Notes: generated by a model from the letters alone, not told the origin. Counted from the stretch's first letter, positions 6,944-15,969 are shown. The stretch is DNA of 64,000 bases from Arthrobacter sp. (GCF_031179985.1 NZ_JAPSHJ010000016.1:1-64000), one strand, 5' to 3'. Numbers and translations are program-made.

Positions 6944-9019
6944 TTACGACCCAAATCGTCCTAATCTTCTCCATCCCGAGGGCGACGACGTTAATCGGCC
7001 TCTTTTCCCTTGCAGACGTGCACGCTGCTGAACTCGACGGTCAGGGGAACGTCCTCGGCGAGAACCAGTGACGGGACATCCTCCCGAAAGCACAATCGCT
7101 CCGGCGTGTGCAGGTACTTCATGGTGTCTCCCTCGCACCAAGCCCGGCGGGGGCCCCCTCTTACCGCACAGGAAAGGGCGGCCGTCGGCCAACCGGTCCC
7201 GATACCTTAAGAGGGCAGCATGGACTAGCAGCAGCCTCCTTCCCGCACTCAATGGATGCAGCACCAGCCACATTCCCAGGATGCCCATGCAGGAGAGGAG
7301 CAGCATCGTGCAGAAGCCGAATATCCCTTCCGGCCAAGGCAATGAGGCTCCCGGCAGCGACGCGAAGAACCGGGCCGTGCCAGCGACACAGCCGGCAAAG
7401 AACCCCGCGATGAAAACCAGGATTCCTCCGGGCACCTGAGCAAGAGGCAACAGGGGCACCGCAGCAGTCCCCAGGATGGTCACTGGCCCTACAAGTGGAG
7501 AAGCAACGATGTTGGCAATCAGGGCGTAGGGCGAGAACTGGGGCTGCAACAGGACGATCACCGGGCCGCAGAGAAGTTGCGCGGATAACGGCACAGCCAG
7601 CCCCGCAGCCGCCCATCGCGGCACAATCCGGGGCGTCCACTTGACCAGTTGCTGCCCGATTGTCACGATGCCCAGCGTTGCCAGCACTGAAAGGATAAAC
7701 CCATAACTGGCCCCCAGCGACGGATCGAGCAGCAGCAGGCAGATCACCGCCAGGCACAGGAAACTGAGTCCCCGGCCTGGTCTTCCTCCGGCCAGAGCCA
7801 TCAACCCGATCGAGCCCATGAGTGCTGCCCGAAGGACGCTGGCGTCCGGTCCCACTACAAGAACAAAGAAGCCGAGACCTGCCAGCGCACATCCGGCAGC
7901 CACCATGCGTGGGAGACGGAAACTGCGGGCCACCAGGAGCAAAGCCCCAAGGACGAGGCTGCAGTTGGCTCCGCTGACTGCTGTCAGGTGGGTCAACCCC
8001 ACCGTTTTCATGGCAGCGTTCAGTTCTTCATCGAGGCCGCTGGTGTCTCCTGTCACCATGCCAGGCAGCAGCCCCTTGGAATCTCCGGGCAATGACGAAC
8101 TGCTTTCCCGGAACAAATCACGGAGTGCACCTGGCCCCTCATTCCAAGGACCTGCCGGAGCGAGGACAGTGGGCGGCGACGTTCCGGACAATATCGCTGC
8201 TTCCGCCTGGCCGCCCTCCGGGGATCGTAGCTTGCCGGTGGTGCGGAGCCGCTGGCCGGCCTGCACATGCTGCCATTCATCACCGCCCATGACCAGCAGT
8301 TGCGCGCTGGCCTTGATGACGTTGCCCTTGGCGGTCAAGGAGTGCGCTGTGACGTTGGTGGCCCATCTGTCGCCGGCGCCTGAGTTCGCGGGACCGGCCA
8401 GCCGCCTGGGGGAAGCTTCGACCGTAAGTTCGGCTGTGACGGCCGCTTTCGTTGCGATTGCGTCTGCCAGGGCGGCGTCATGTCTCTGGGTTGACGCTCC
8501 AGCAGAGTGACCTGCCACAGCCCCCGCCAACAAAAGGGAAATGGCCAGGGTTATGAGGAGGCTGCGTCCGGGAGGCGGCCTCCGGTCGCGGATTCTGTCG
8601 TGGAGACGCGCGCGCTTCCTGGCCTGACAGTCAGCCCGCCACACCCAGGCAAACAGTGTGCCGCCCGCAGCGATCAGCCCTGCGCTGAGGACAACCAGTC
8701 CCGCGGGCCCGAGCCAGAGGCCGGCAACTGCGGTTAGCCACGCGATGACCGCCGCAGGGACAAGGCGAAGATCACCGCGTCTCCCAGGCTGCTCAGTATC
8801 TTCTATATCGGCGCCGGAGGGGGAGGCCGCCAGCAGCCTCTCCTGGATGGTCTTCTGCCAAGCTACCCGCGGGGAGAGGGCCGCCGCTCCTGCCAATGGC
8901 TGGGTGTGTCCGTGCGGGATACTGCGAGCCTCAGTAGCGGCCCGGGCGGGGAAATCCGTTTGATGCCCAGGCTGGACGGCGGCGTCCACGTAGCGCTTCC
9001 AAGGGCTGATCCGTGTCAT
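6944..9019 (-). CDS. comEC: ComEC/Rec2-family DNA-uptake channel, C-terminally truncated
   Basis: This is the membrane channel of the natural-transformation pathway. After a cytoplasmic N-terminus come membrane helices and an OB-like extracytoplasmic region (about 80-270). The polytopic competence domain follows, with the conserved motif HLTAVSGAN near residue 342. The frame is ComEC-like up to about residue 600-615. It then becomes arginine/glycine-rich and unlike any ComEC, ending at 691. The metallo-beta-lactamase-like domain that usually follows (DVGQGD motif) is absent. The change falls beside a direct repeat at the edge of an inserted block. The channel may still fold, but the protein is probably impaired. 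Confidence 0.8.
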   Translation of the reverse strand: MTRISPWKRYVDAAVQPGHQTDFPARAATEARSIPHGHTQPLAGAAALSPRVAWQKTIQERLLAASPSGADIEDTEQPGRRGDLRLVPAAVIAWLTAVAGLWLGPAGLVVLSAGLIAAGGTLFAWVWRADCQARKRARLHDRIRDRRPPPGRSLLITLAISLLLAGAVAGHSAGASTQRHDAALADAIATKAAVTAELTVEASPRRLAGPANSGAGDRWATNVTAHSLTAKGNVIKASAQLLVMGGDEWQHVQAGQRLRTTGKLRSPEGGQAEAAILSGTSPPTVLAPAGPWNEGPGALRDLFRESSSSLPGDSKGLLPGMVTGDTSGLDEELNAAMKTVGLTHLTAVSGANCSLVLGALLLVARSFRLPRMVAAGCALAGLGFFVLVVGPDASVLRAALMGSIGLMALAGGRPGRGLSFLCLAVICLLLLDPSLGASYGFILSVLATLGIVTIGQQLVKWTPRIVPRWAAAGLAVPLSAQLLCGPVIVLLQPQFSPYALIANIVASPLVGPVTILGTAAVPLLPLAQVPGGILVFIAGFFAGCVAGTARFFASLPGASLPWPEGIFGFCTMLLLSCMGILGMWLVLHPLSAGRRLLLVHAALLRYRDRLADGRPFLCGKRGPPPGLVRGRHHEVPAHAGAIVLSGGCPVTGSRRGRSPDRRVQQRARLQGKRGRLTSSPSGWRRLGRFGS
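6991..7122 (-). CDS. Small hypothetical ORF at the comEC break
   Basis: This is a 43-residue frame beginning MKYLHTPERLCF with a good ribosome site (GAGGGAGA, about 5 nt before ATG). The ATG overlaps the TGA that ends the frame of the second direct repeat (ATGA), a pattern typical of coupled genes. I do not recognise it. It overlaps the out-of-frame tail of comEC, so only one of the two readings can be functional. It may be a fragment of a gene carried with the inserted block. Confidence 0.4.
   Translation of the reverse strand: MKYLHTPERLCFREDVPSLVLAEDVPLTVEFSSVHVCKGKEAD
7125..7151. repeat. Direct repeat copy 2 flanking the inserted block
   Basis: This is the second copy of the 27-bp repeat (24 of 27 identical to 3635-3661, same orientation). 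It lies at the point where the comEC reading frame stops looking like ComEC. Confidence 0.6.
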
Positions 9020-9031
9020 GGTCGCTTCACC

Positions 9032-10015
9032 TCAGACCGTGACGAGAGGCAGGAGTGCTTCCAGCATCTTCGGTCCCACCCCGTCCACGGCATCAAGTTC
9101 ATCTACGGTCTTAAAGTTCCCGTGCTCCTTCCGCCAGTCGACTATGCGCTGGGCCAGTACCGGGCCTACCCGGGGCAGGGTACCCAGTTCGTCCACTGAT
9201 GCCGTGTTGAGATCTATCTTGTCCGTTGAAGCCGCCCCGGACCCAGCTGCGGGGTCTGCGTCCCCGCCTGTCCCGGGGTCGGCCGATAGTTGTTCGCCCA
9301 CCAAAGGAACGTGCACTTTCTGCCCATCCGTCAGGACGGCAGCGAGGTTGAGCCGGTTCAGGTCTGCACCGGGCGTGCTTCCGCCCGCAGCCCCTACCGC
9401 CTCGTGAATGCGACTGCCTGCGGGCAACTCGACGACGCCTGGTGTCTGCACAGCGCCCGCGACATGGACCACGATCTTCCCTCCGTCATCCTCATTTGCC
9501 GCATCCGCACCGCTATCAGCTGCCAGGGTTCCGGAATTCGATACCGCCGGGGGACTTTCGTCTTCGCCGGCAGCACTCGATACAGCGCTCAGCGGAACTA
9601 CCTGGGGGCTGTTCGCTGCAGCCGACCACCAGAACCACCCGGACAGGATCACCGCGGTGAAGGCAATCAGCAGGCCGGCACGCCTACCCGTCCGCCATCG
9701 GGTACGCCTGGGGTACTGGGAACCGGCCCCGTTCGCAAAATCTTGCTCCTCGACAAAATCAGCTCCGCCTACAAAGGCAGATCCCTCCAGGAGACCGCCG
9801 GCATCCGGAGTGCCGTTCCCTGCGAGCACGCGCCGGGCCCGGTCGGCGCTGGGGGCGGCTCCCGGATTCCGACGTGACATGGAATACACGCTAGGAGGGT
9901 GCCGCGGTCCAGGACAGCCGGCGTCGCCCTTATGTGGAAATCTTTCCGTTGCGCGACGTGCCGCCGGTGGGCGCGGTGCTTTTCGCAGGTGCTGTTCTTC
10001 CATCATCATTTTCAA
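9032..10015 (-). CDS. comEA: ComEA-like helix-hairpin-helix DNA receptor
   Basis: This membrane-anchored DNA-binding protein of the competence pathway has a single membrane segment (LLIAFTAVILSGWFWW), a SLBB-type beta domain (VHVAGAVQTPGVVELPAG) and a C-terminal pair of helix-hairpin-helix motifs (DLNTASVDELGTLPRVGP and DAVDGVGPKMLEAL). It lies 12 nt upstream of comEC. The start at 10015 is supported by an AAAGGAGA site. A shorter form beginning MSRRNPGAA at 9880 is possible because the first 45 residues look poorly conserved, but that ATG has no ribosome site. Confidence 0.88.
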   Translation of the reverse strand: MKMMMEEQHLRKAPRPPAARRATERFPHKGDAGCPGPRHPPSVYSMSRRNPGAAPSADRARRVLAGNGTPDAGGLLEGSAFVGGADFVEEQDFANGAGSQYPRRTRWRTGRRAGLLIAFTAVILSGWFWWSAAANSPQVVPLSAVSSAAGEDESPPAVSNSGTLAADSGADAANEDDGGKIVVHVAGAVQTPGVVELPAGSRIHEAVGAAGGSTPGADLNRLNLAAVLTDGQKVHVPLVGEQLSADPGTGGDADPAAGSGAASTDKIDLNTASVDELGTLPRVGPVLAQRIVDWRKEHGNFKTVDELDAVDGVGPKMLEALLPLVTV

Positions 10016-10160
10016 GGTTCTCCTTTGCCCGACCGTGGTTACCGCTTAGAGAGGCCGACTACAGTTCGACGGGTTGTTGTGCCCATCGCCAGACGCGGCG
10101 AGGTGTGACAGCATTCCTTGTGGGCCAGTCACTGAAGGCCGTCATCAGAACCGGGGGAAA

Positions 10161-10718
10161 ATGAACGGCCCAATGCAACCGCAGCTATCGCCCCGCGTCG
10201 TGGCAGGTCTCGTGATCCTCGGAACAACCCTCATGGCTGGCTGTACCACAGCCGAGGAACCCACCGTGGAAGCCAGCAGCGCTGCGCCGGTTACTGAGGC
10301 CCCGGCACCAGTAGCGGAAAGCCTCCCCAAATACGATGCCCTGCGAGCCGACCTCATTGCGGCACTGGAAGCCGAGATGCCTGGCATCAGCTGGACCGTG
10401 GACAAGCCAGCTACGCTGGCCACGCTGAAGAACGGCAGGTGCATGCTCTACCCGCAGACCATGAAAAGCAGTGCCGACGTGGTGGAGCCGTCCAGTCAGT
10501 TCGCTGACATTTTCGCCGCTGGTGATCCCGTTCTGAAGGAGCACGGATTCCCTGCTTTCGATGGAACGGACGCCGTTCCCGGGGGCTGGCTGGTTGCCCG
10601 CAGCACGGACGCCGCCGGTGCCACGCTGACCATCGAATCAAAGAGCCCGGCCCACCTGCGCATCAGCGTCCCTGTGGACTCCCCCACATGCAACCCGAAC
10701 GAGATCCCACCAAGCTGA
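10161..10718 (+). CDS. Secreted lipoprotein of unknown function
   Basis: This 185-residue protein carries a lipoprotein signal. A hydrophobic stretch (VVAGLVILGTTLMAGC) ends in a lipobox cysteine, followed by an Ala/Glu/Pro/Ser-rich tether. The mature part has no domain I recognise. It has only two cysteines after the lipid-anchor Cys. The ATG at 10161 has a GGGGGA site. It is divergent from comEA and upstream of the WXG100-calpain gene, with an 83-bp gap. The gap holds an imperfect inverted repeat (10723-10752) that may end its transcript. It may be a cell-surface partner of the next gene, but that is only proximity. Confidence 0.75.
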   Translation: MNGPMQPQLSPRVVAGLVILGTTLMAGCTTAEEPTVEASSAAPVTEAPAPVAESLPKYDALRADLIAALEAEMPGISWTVDKPATLATLKNGRCMLYPQTMKSSADVVEPSSQFADIFAAGDPVLKEHGFPAFDGTDAVPGGWLVARSTDAAGATLTIESKSPAHLRISVPVDSPTCNPNEIPPS

Positions 10719-10801
10719 CGGCGGCATTTTCTTCCCCAACGGAGGGAATGCCAGCAGGCAAACAACCAGTATGGCTTGAAACTAACTGAGGGGACGGACG
10801 G

Positions 10802-11887
10802 ATGCCTGGATTTCATGGCGCCGACATTGAGCAGTTGCGCCTACTCGCAAAAACGATGTCGCAGCATTCCGACAAGGTGAAGTCGTTGTCCACTGAACTG
10901 GGCCAGCTGCTTTCCCGGGCACCTTGGACGGGCCGTGACGCGTCCGCGTTCCGGGCGGCCTGGGACTCGGAACATCGGCCAACACTCATGCGTGTTGCCA
11001 CGGAACTCCAAAGCCAGGCACAGAAACTGACTGGCAATGCGGATCAGCAAGACAACGCCAGCTCCGCAGCAACGGACTCTGGAAGTTCCGGAGAGCCGGA
11101 CTCTAACCCTCCTGGGGATCCGGGACCATTGGACCCGGACCACCCGGACGTGCATGTGCCTGGCGACGTTCGCAAGGACCCGGATGCTGGCGATCCCAGC
11201 GATATCAATCAGGGACAGATCGGCGACTGCTGGCTCCTGGCAGGCATCGGCTCGGTTGCCCAAACCCTGGAGCGGGAGGGCAAACTTGATGAATTCCTCG
11301 CCGGACACCTGCGCCCCGTGGGTGATCCGCCCACGCATTGGGTGGTCACCCTCTACCAAGACGGAGAGCCCGTGGAGGTCACTGTCGAAGCCAAGTCCAC
11401 CCCAGGTGGCGTCCGTGGTGCTGATGGCGAGCCGAACTGGCTGTCCATCTACGAACGGGCCGCGGCGGAGCACCGGGGCGGTTCCTATGACGACATCGAC
11501 GGCGGATTCAGCAGCGATGCGATGGAGCTGATGACGGGTAAGTCAGCAGACAGGGACGGCCAACTGGACCTGGCTGAGATCGAGGAGAAGCTCGCCGGAG
11601 GCCGGGCTGTGTCCGTGGGCACCGAAGACACCAGGGATGACGATTTTGACTGGGTCTGGGAGTCCGAGGAAGTAAACCGCACCGACGTGGTTCCCAACCA
11701 CGCCTACGTTGTGGTTGAGGTGAAAACCAATGATGATGGCGAGAAGGTAGTGGTTCTGGCCAACCCGTGGGGACCTTCCGGCGGCCACATGAGCGGCGAC
11801 GACGACCTCAAGGCGGGCACCCTGGAACTGACCGAGGATGAGTACAAGGAAAACTTTGATTCCGTGTACTCCGTGGACACGAAGTGA
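10802..11887 (+). CDS. WXG100-like protein fused to a calpain-family (C2) cysteine protease
   Basis: This 361-residue protein has three parts. Residues 1-85 are helical with a WTG turn (42-44), as in WXG100 proteins exported by type VII secretion. Residues 86-132 are an acidic Gly/Pro/Ser/Asp linker. Residues 133-361 match the calpain catalytic core: Gln138 and Cys143 in GQIGDCWLLA, the calpain-like helix WLSIYERAAAEHRGGSY, His300 in PNHAY and Asn321 in LANPWG, so the full Cys-His-Asn triad is present. Within the protease, residues 248-259 (SADRDGQLDLAE) read as an EF-hand-like calcium loop. The start has a GAGGGGA site. I infer an exported protease, possibly a toxin. No type VII machinery is in the window. 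Confidence 0.85.
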   Translation: MPGFHGADIEQLRLLAKTMSQHSDKVKSLSTELGQLLSRAPWTGRDASAFRAAWDSEHRPTLMRVATELQSQAQKLTGNADQQDNASSAATDSGSSGEPDSNPPGDPGPLDPDHPDVHVPGDVRKDPDAGDPSDINQGQIGDCWLLAGIGSVAQTLEREGKLDEFLAGHLRPVGDPPTHWVVTLYQDGEPVEVTVEAKSTPGGVRGADGEPNWLSIYERAAAEHRGGSYDDIDGGFSSDAMELMTGKSADRDGQLDLAEIEEKLAGGRAVSVGTEDTRDDDFDWVWESEEVNRTDVVPNHAYVVVEVKTNDDGEKVVVLANPWGPSGGHMSGDDDLKAGTLELTEDEYKENFDSVYSVDTK

Positions 11888-12171
11888 GGATGGCCGTGGA
11901 ACAGCTAGTAACAGTCAAACAGGGCATGCAGCCCACGTTCGACGGTGTCCAGGTGGGAATCGTGAAGATTGGCGTAGCTGATGGGGCGCCGGCAATCCAG
12001 GTCTGGATCCGGACAGAGGAGCAGGAGCGCAAGCAGGCCTTCCGGGAAGGTCACTCAGTCGCCCTGCCCGGCGCCGGAACATTGCGGTTCGATTCCATTC
12101 AGCCAGCCGATGGCACCACAGCGGCGTCGGCTGTCCTGGCCTACGATGCCCTAAACTCACACAAGCCCTAG
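11884..12171 (+). CDS. Small beta-rich protein coupled to the WXG100-calpain gene
   Basis: This 95-residue protein has alternating hydrophobic and polar residues suggesting an all-beta fold (VTVKQGMQPTFDGVQVGIVK). It has no signal peptide and no motif I can name firmly. From memory it recalls small actinobacterial DUF6406-type proteins. Its GTG start overlaps the protease stop (GTGA); an ATG at 11890 is the alternative. The tight coupling suggests an inhibitor, immunity protein or chaperone for the protease. That role is inference only. Confidence 0.7.
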   Translation: MRMAVEQLVTVKQGMQPTFDGVQVGIVKIGVADGAPAIQVWIRTEEQERKQAFREGHSVALPGAGTLRFDSIQPADGTTAASAVLAYDALNSHKP

Positions 12172-12223
12172 GACCTATGCCCACCCCTGGGCCTCGAACT
12201 GAACGCCTTTCACCATTACGGGT

Positions 12224-13213
12224 TCATGGAGACAAGGCGTCGTCGGCGTCACTTCCCTCACCAACGATGACAGCCAGCACGCCGAGTCCCGCGTGAGCGG
12301 CCAGGACAGCGGGGAGTGAGCTGATCTGTACCGGGGCTACACCGTCCAGTGAGGTGGACAAACGCCGGGCCAACTGCTCGGCCTCCCCCGCATTGCCGAA
12401 GTGGTGCACCGCTAACCGCGCCTTGCCGGCCCCACGCTTGCCGACGTCAGCCGCAACCAGCTCCTCAAGCCGTGCGACTGCCCTTGCTGCGGAGCGGACC
12501 TTCTCGAGCGGGATGATTCTGCCATCCTCGACTCCCAGCAAAGGCTTTATTGAAAACATGGTTCCGAGGAGTGAAGCTGCCGTCCCGATTCTGCCTCCGC
12601 GCCGCAACTGTTCCAGGCTGGGGACGTAAAAAAACACCTTGGTGTGGGCCAGCCGTTCCTCTGCTGAGCTTCGAACCTCCGCGGCAGACAGCCCGACTGC
12701 TGCAGCTTCCACGGCGCTTTGGACGCCCATCCCCTGTGCCATCCCGACGGTCCGGGAATCCACCACTTCCACGGGGATCCCCACCCGGGTGGCGGCAAGC
12801 CGTGCGGAGTCGGCGGTTCCGGACAGCTCACCGGAGATATGGATAGACACAACAGCCTCAAACCCCCGCTCGAGGGCGGCCCGATAGGCCTGTTCGAACT
12901 GCCCCGGGGACGGCCGGGAGGTCTTGACCGTCTGTCCTGAAGCCAAGGCCACGGCGATTGTTCCGGCGATGTCGTCGTCACCTTCGCCGTATATCTCATC
13001 GCCAACCATGACAGGCATGGGAATGACAGTGAGCCGGCCATCTGCCAGGGCATCGACCCATTCACGGGGCAGGGCCGCCGCAGAGTCTGTGACAACAGCC
13101 GTACGCACCACGGCAGCGGGGACTGCCGGCGGGCCTCCCGGCCGGTTGACACTTCGAAGGCGAACCAGCCGATCCCTCAGCCAAGGCCAGCCCGCGTGTT
13201 CGCGTTCCGCCAC
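12224..13213 (-). CDS. DegV family fatty-acid-binding protein
   Basis: This 329-residue DegV protein is of the family that binds fatty acids and, in Firmicutes, presents them to fatty acid kinase (FakB). Seen are VVTDSAAALP near the N-terminus, the TSRPSPGQF segment, SIHISGELSGT and VVDSRTVGMAQG, which form the lipid pocket, and a C-terminal domain with IKPLLGVEDG. The GTG at 13213 is chosen because AGGAGG lies 6 nt upstream; a TTG one codon earlier would be too close. A FakA-type partner is not in the window. Confidence 0.88.
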   Translation of the reverse strand: MAEREHAGWPWLRDRLVRLRSVNRPGGPPAVPAAVVRTAVVTDSAAALPREWVDALADGRLTVIPMPVMVGDEIYGEGDDDIAGTIAVALASGQTVKTSRPSPGQFEQAYRAALERGFEAVVSIHISGELSGTADSARLAATRVGIPVEVVDSRTVGMAQGMGVQSAVEAAAVGLSAAEVRSSAEERLAHTKVFFYVPSLEQLRRGGRIGTAASLLGTMFSIKPLLGVEDGRIIPLEKVRSAARAVARLEELVAADVGKRGAGKARLAVHHFGNAGEAEQLARRLSTSLDGVAPVQISSLPAVLAAHAGLGVLAVIVGEGSDADDALSP

Positions 13214-13269
13214 CAAGCACCTCCTGAGGTCGGATCGGCCCCCGGAAGTACCGGAGGCCGATTACCCGG

Positions 13270-15795
13270 CTACGCCGGGACGATGTTGACCAGTTTAGGC
13301 GCTCGAACGATCACAGTGCGGATGCCCTTGCCGTCAAGAGCCCGCTGGACGTTCTCCGAGGCCAACGCAAGCTCACGCAACTCATCCTCCGAAATACCCG
13401 GAGATACTTCCAGACGGTCCCTGACCTTGCCCTGCACCTGGACCACGGCGGTGACCGTTTCCTGTACCAGCAGCGTTTCGTCGTGCACGGGCCAGCCGGC
13501 GTTGGCTACTGAGGCGGGGTGGCCGAGGACACTCCACATATCCTCTGCCGTGTAAGGCGCGAACAGGCTCAGGATCACCGCTACCGCTTCCGCTGCTTCC
13601 CGCACTGCAGGATCAGCGCCACCGGCACCGGAATCAATGGTCTTGCGGGTTGAATTGACCAGCTCCATGAGCTTGGCGACCACAACATTGAACTTGTTGT
13701 GATCCAGGAGAGCTGCGGCATCCGCAATGGCGCGGTGCGTCACTGAGCGCAGGGCGCGGTCGCCCGAAGCGGGATCCACGCCCGGCTCGCTGGCAACATC
13801 CTGGGCAAGGCGCCACGCACGCGCCAGGAATTTAGCAGATCCCGACGGCGAAACATCGGCCCAGTCGACGTCGTCCTCCGGAGGAGAAGCGAAGATCATG
13901 GTCAGGCGGACGGCGTCCACACCGTACTTGTCCAGTTGCTCGCCGAGGTCCACGCCGTTGCCCAGCGATTTACTCATGGCCTTTCCGCCATTGAGTACCT
14001 GGCCTTGGTTCAGCAGGGCGGTGAAGGGCTCGCTGGTTTCGATCATGCCCAGGTCATGGATGACCTTCGTGAAGAACCTTGCATACAGCAGGTGCAGGAT
14101 GGCGTGCTCGACTCCTCCCACATACTGTCCCACAGGCATCCAGTCGTTGATCTTTGACGGGTCGAAAGGACCCTCGGTGTAGTGGGGGGATACAAAACGC
14201 AGGAAGTACCAGGAGGAGTCCACGAAGGTGTCCATGGTGTCCGTGTCCCGCTTGGCAGGGCCCTGGCACTGAGGGCACTCGACATTGACCCAGGCCTCGG
14301 CCGCGGCAAGCGGTGACGTACCCTTCGGATTCAAGTCTTCGCCGCGGAGGTCGGCCGGCAGGGTGACGGGGAGTTGCTCGTCGGGGACTGGTACCTCGCC
14401 GCACTCCGCGCAGTGGATGATGGGGATGGGCGTACCCCAGAAACGCTGGCGGCTCAGCAGCCAGTCCCGGAGCCGGAAGTTGACGAACTTCTCCCCTGTC
14501 CCCTGTTCCTCCAGCATGCTGATGGCGGCCGGGATCGCTTCAGCCTTGGGCAGGCCGTCGAGGACGCCCGAATTGATCAGCGTACCCTCGCCCGTTGTAG
14601 CGGTTCCCGAGACTGCGGGGTCCTGCTCGCCGGTATCCAGCACCGCCCGCACAGGCAGGTCAAAAGTCCTGGCGAAATCGAGGTCGCGCTGGTCGTGGGC
14701 AGGGACGGCCATAATCGCCCCGGTCCCGTAGTCAGCCAGGACGTAGTCCGCGGCCCAGACCGGCAGCTTCTCGCCGTTCAGCGGGTTGACGGCGTAACGG
14801 CCGGTGAAGACTCCGGTCTTTTCGCGCTCAGTGGACTGGCGCTCGATCTCAGTGAGCGCCTTGACCTGCTCGCGGTACGCCTCAAGGGCGCCGGCGTGTT
14901 CTTCAGTGACGAGTTCGACGGCGAGAGGAGCGTCAGCGGCCACCACAAAGAAGGTCGCACCGTAGAGAGTGTCGGGACGCGTGGTGAAGACTGTGACGTC
15001 CTTGGCCGGCTTGGTGCCGTCGGCCTCGATGACGAAGTTGACGTGGGCTCCCTCCGAGCGCCCGATCCAGTTCTTCTGCATGGCCAGTACTCGCTCAGGC
15101 CAGTGTCCGCGCAGCTGCTCCATGTCGTCCAGGAGCCTGTCCGCGTAGTCGGTGATCTTGAAGTACCACTGGTTCAGCGACTTCTTGGTGACGGCTGTGC
15201 CGCAGCGCTCGCAGGCACCGTTGACCACTTGCTCGTTGGCCAGCACGGTCTGGTCCTTGGGGCACCAGTTGACCGGAGAGTCTTTGCGGTAGGCCAGGCC
15301 CCGCTCATAAAACCGTTTGAACAGCCACTGCGTCCAGCGGTAGTACCCCGGATCGGAGGTGTGCAGGCGCCGCGACCAGTCGGCCGAGATGGCATACCGC
15401 TTGAAGGAGGCCGCCTGGGTGTCTATGTTGGCGTAGGTCCACTCGCTCGGGTGGGCGTTGCGCTTGATGGCTGCGTTCTCGGCAGGCAGGCCGAAGGAGT
15501 CCCAGCCGATCGGGTGAAGGACGTCGTAACCCTTCTGGCGCAGGTAGCGCGCGACGACGTCACCCATGGCGAACGCTTCTGCGTGCCCCATGTGGAGGTC
15601 CCCGGAAGGGTAGGGGAACATGTCGAGCACGTAGCGGCGCTCCCGGGAGCCGTCGTCGACCGGTGTGAAGACCTTGAGGTCTTCCCACACCTGCGGCCAT
15701 TTGGCTTCCATGGCCGCAAAGCTGTACGCACCCTCTTCGGGCCCGGCCGTCGCGGCTGATGCTGTTCCGGTGTCTGTTTCCGGCTGAACGCTCAC
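13270..15795 (-). CDS. leuS: Leucyl-tRNA synthetase
   Basis: This is an 841-residue class I synthetase that charges tRNA-Leu. Seen are [11 protein letters not shown], with the HIGH-type motif at 68-71, a zinc-type Cys cluster (CPKDQT...CERC), the CP1 editing domain, the KMSKS-type motif AMSKS (606-610), the anticodon-binding region and the C-terminal KLVNIVPA. The GTG start at 15795 has an AGAGGG site. A longer frame reaching 15906 lacks synthetase-like sequence. The 5' leader carries a short Leu-codon ORF and a terminator, so expression probably responds to leucyl-tRNA charging. Confidence 0.97.
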   Translation of the reverse strand: MSVQPETDTGTASAATAGPEEGAYSFAAMEAKWPQVWEDLKVFTPVDDGSRERRYVLDMFPYPSGDLHMGHAEAFAMGDVVARYLRQKGYDVLHPIGWDSFGLPAENAAIKRNAHPSEWTYANIDTQAASFKRYAISADWSRRLHTSDPGYYRWTQWLFKRFYERGLAYRKDSPVNWCPKDQTVLANEQVVNGACERCGTAVTKKSLNQWYFKITDYADRLLDDMEQLRGHWPERVLAMQKNWIGRSEGAHVNFVIEADGTKPAKDVTVFTTRPDTLYGATFFVVAADAPLAVELVTEEHAGALEAYREQVKALTEIERQSTEREKTGVFTGRYAVNPLNGEKLPVWAADYVLADYGTGAIMAVPAHDQRDLDFARTFDLPVRAVLDTGEQDPAVSGTATTGEGTLINSGVLDGLPKAEAIPAAISMLEEQGTGEKFVNFRLRDWLLSRQRFWGTPIPIIHCAECGEVPVPDEQLPVTLPADLRGEDLNPKGTSPLAAAEAWVNVECPQCQGPAKRDTDTMDTFVDSSWYFLRFVSPHYTEGPFDPSKINDWMPVGQYVGGVEHAILHLLYARFFTKVIHDLGMIETSEPFTALLNQGQVLNGGKAMSKSLGNGVDLGEQLDKYGVDAVRLTMIFASPPEDDVDWADVSPSGSAKFLARAWRLAQDVASEPGVDPASGDRALRSVTHRAIADAAALLDHNKFNVVVAKLMELVNSTRKTIDSGAGGADPAVREAAEAVAVILSLFAPYTAEDMWSVLGHPASVANAGWPVHDETLLVQETVTAVVQVQGKVRDRLEVSPGISEDELRELALASENVQRALDGKGIRTVIVRAPKLVNIVPA

Positions 15796-15906
15796 TGCTG
15801 CCCTCTTCTGTTCTGTACCGCATTTCGTACGGCCGGCTGCTGTTCTGCCCGGCCCCTTGATCCCCTGCTGTCCGCATTGGTGCCGGTCCACCAGCCCCAG
15901 ACACAC

Positions 15907-15930
15907 AAAAGCCCCTCGACAGAGAGGGGC
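15907..15930 (-). terminator. leuS leader attenuator terminator
   Basis: On the minus strand, 7-bp arms GCCCCTC and GAGGGGC enclose a 6-nt loop and are followed by TTTTG, a classic intrinsic terminator placed about 110 nt before the leuS start. Its left arm can also pair with GAGCGG just upstream (15935-15940 region; 5 of 6 pairs), giving a competing antiterminator. Confidence 0.8.
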
Positions 15931-15932
15931 GG

Positions 15933-15969
15933 CCGCTCGGTAGTCCTATGGATTCGGGATACCGGGCGG
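15933..15969 (-). promoter_or_regulatory. leuS leader pause hairpin (segments 1 and 2)
   Basis: CCGCCCGGT, directly after the leader-peptide stop, can pair with ACCGAGCGG 19 nt later (8 of 9 pairs). The second arm also includes the bases that could pair with the terminator's left arm. The three segments therefore form mutually exclusive hairpins, as in ribosome-controlled attenuators. Confidence 0.6.

Noticed and set aside
3662..7124. Block between comEC and holA as an insertion sequence or transposon
   Set aside because: No transposase, integrase or terminal inverted repeats were found; only a direct repeat with coding character.
14374..15759. 461-codon plus-strand open frame
   Set aside because: It is antisense to leuS; shadow frame.
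15796..15906. N-terminal extension of leuS
   Set aside because: The extra residues are Cys/Gly/Arg-rich, unlike LeuRS, and this stretch is leader RNA after the attenuator.
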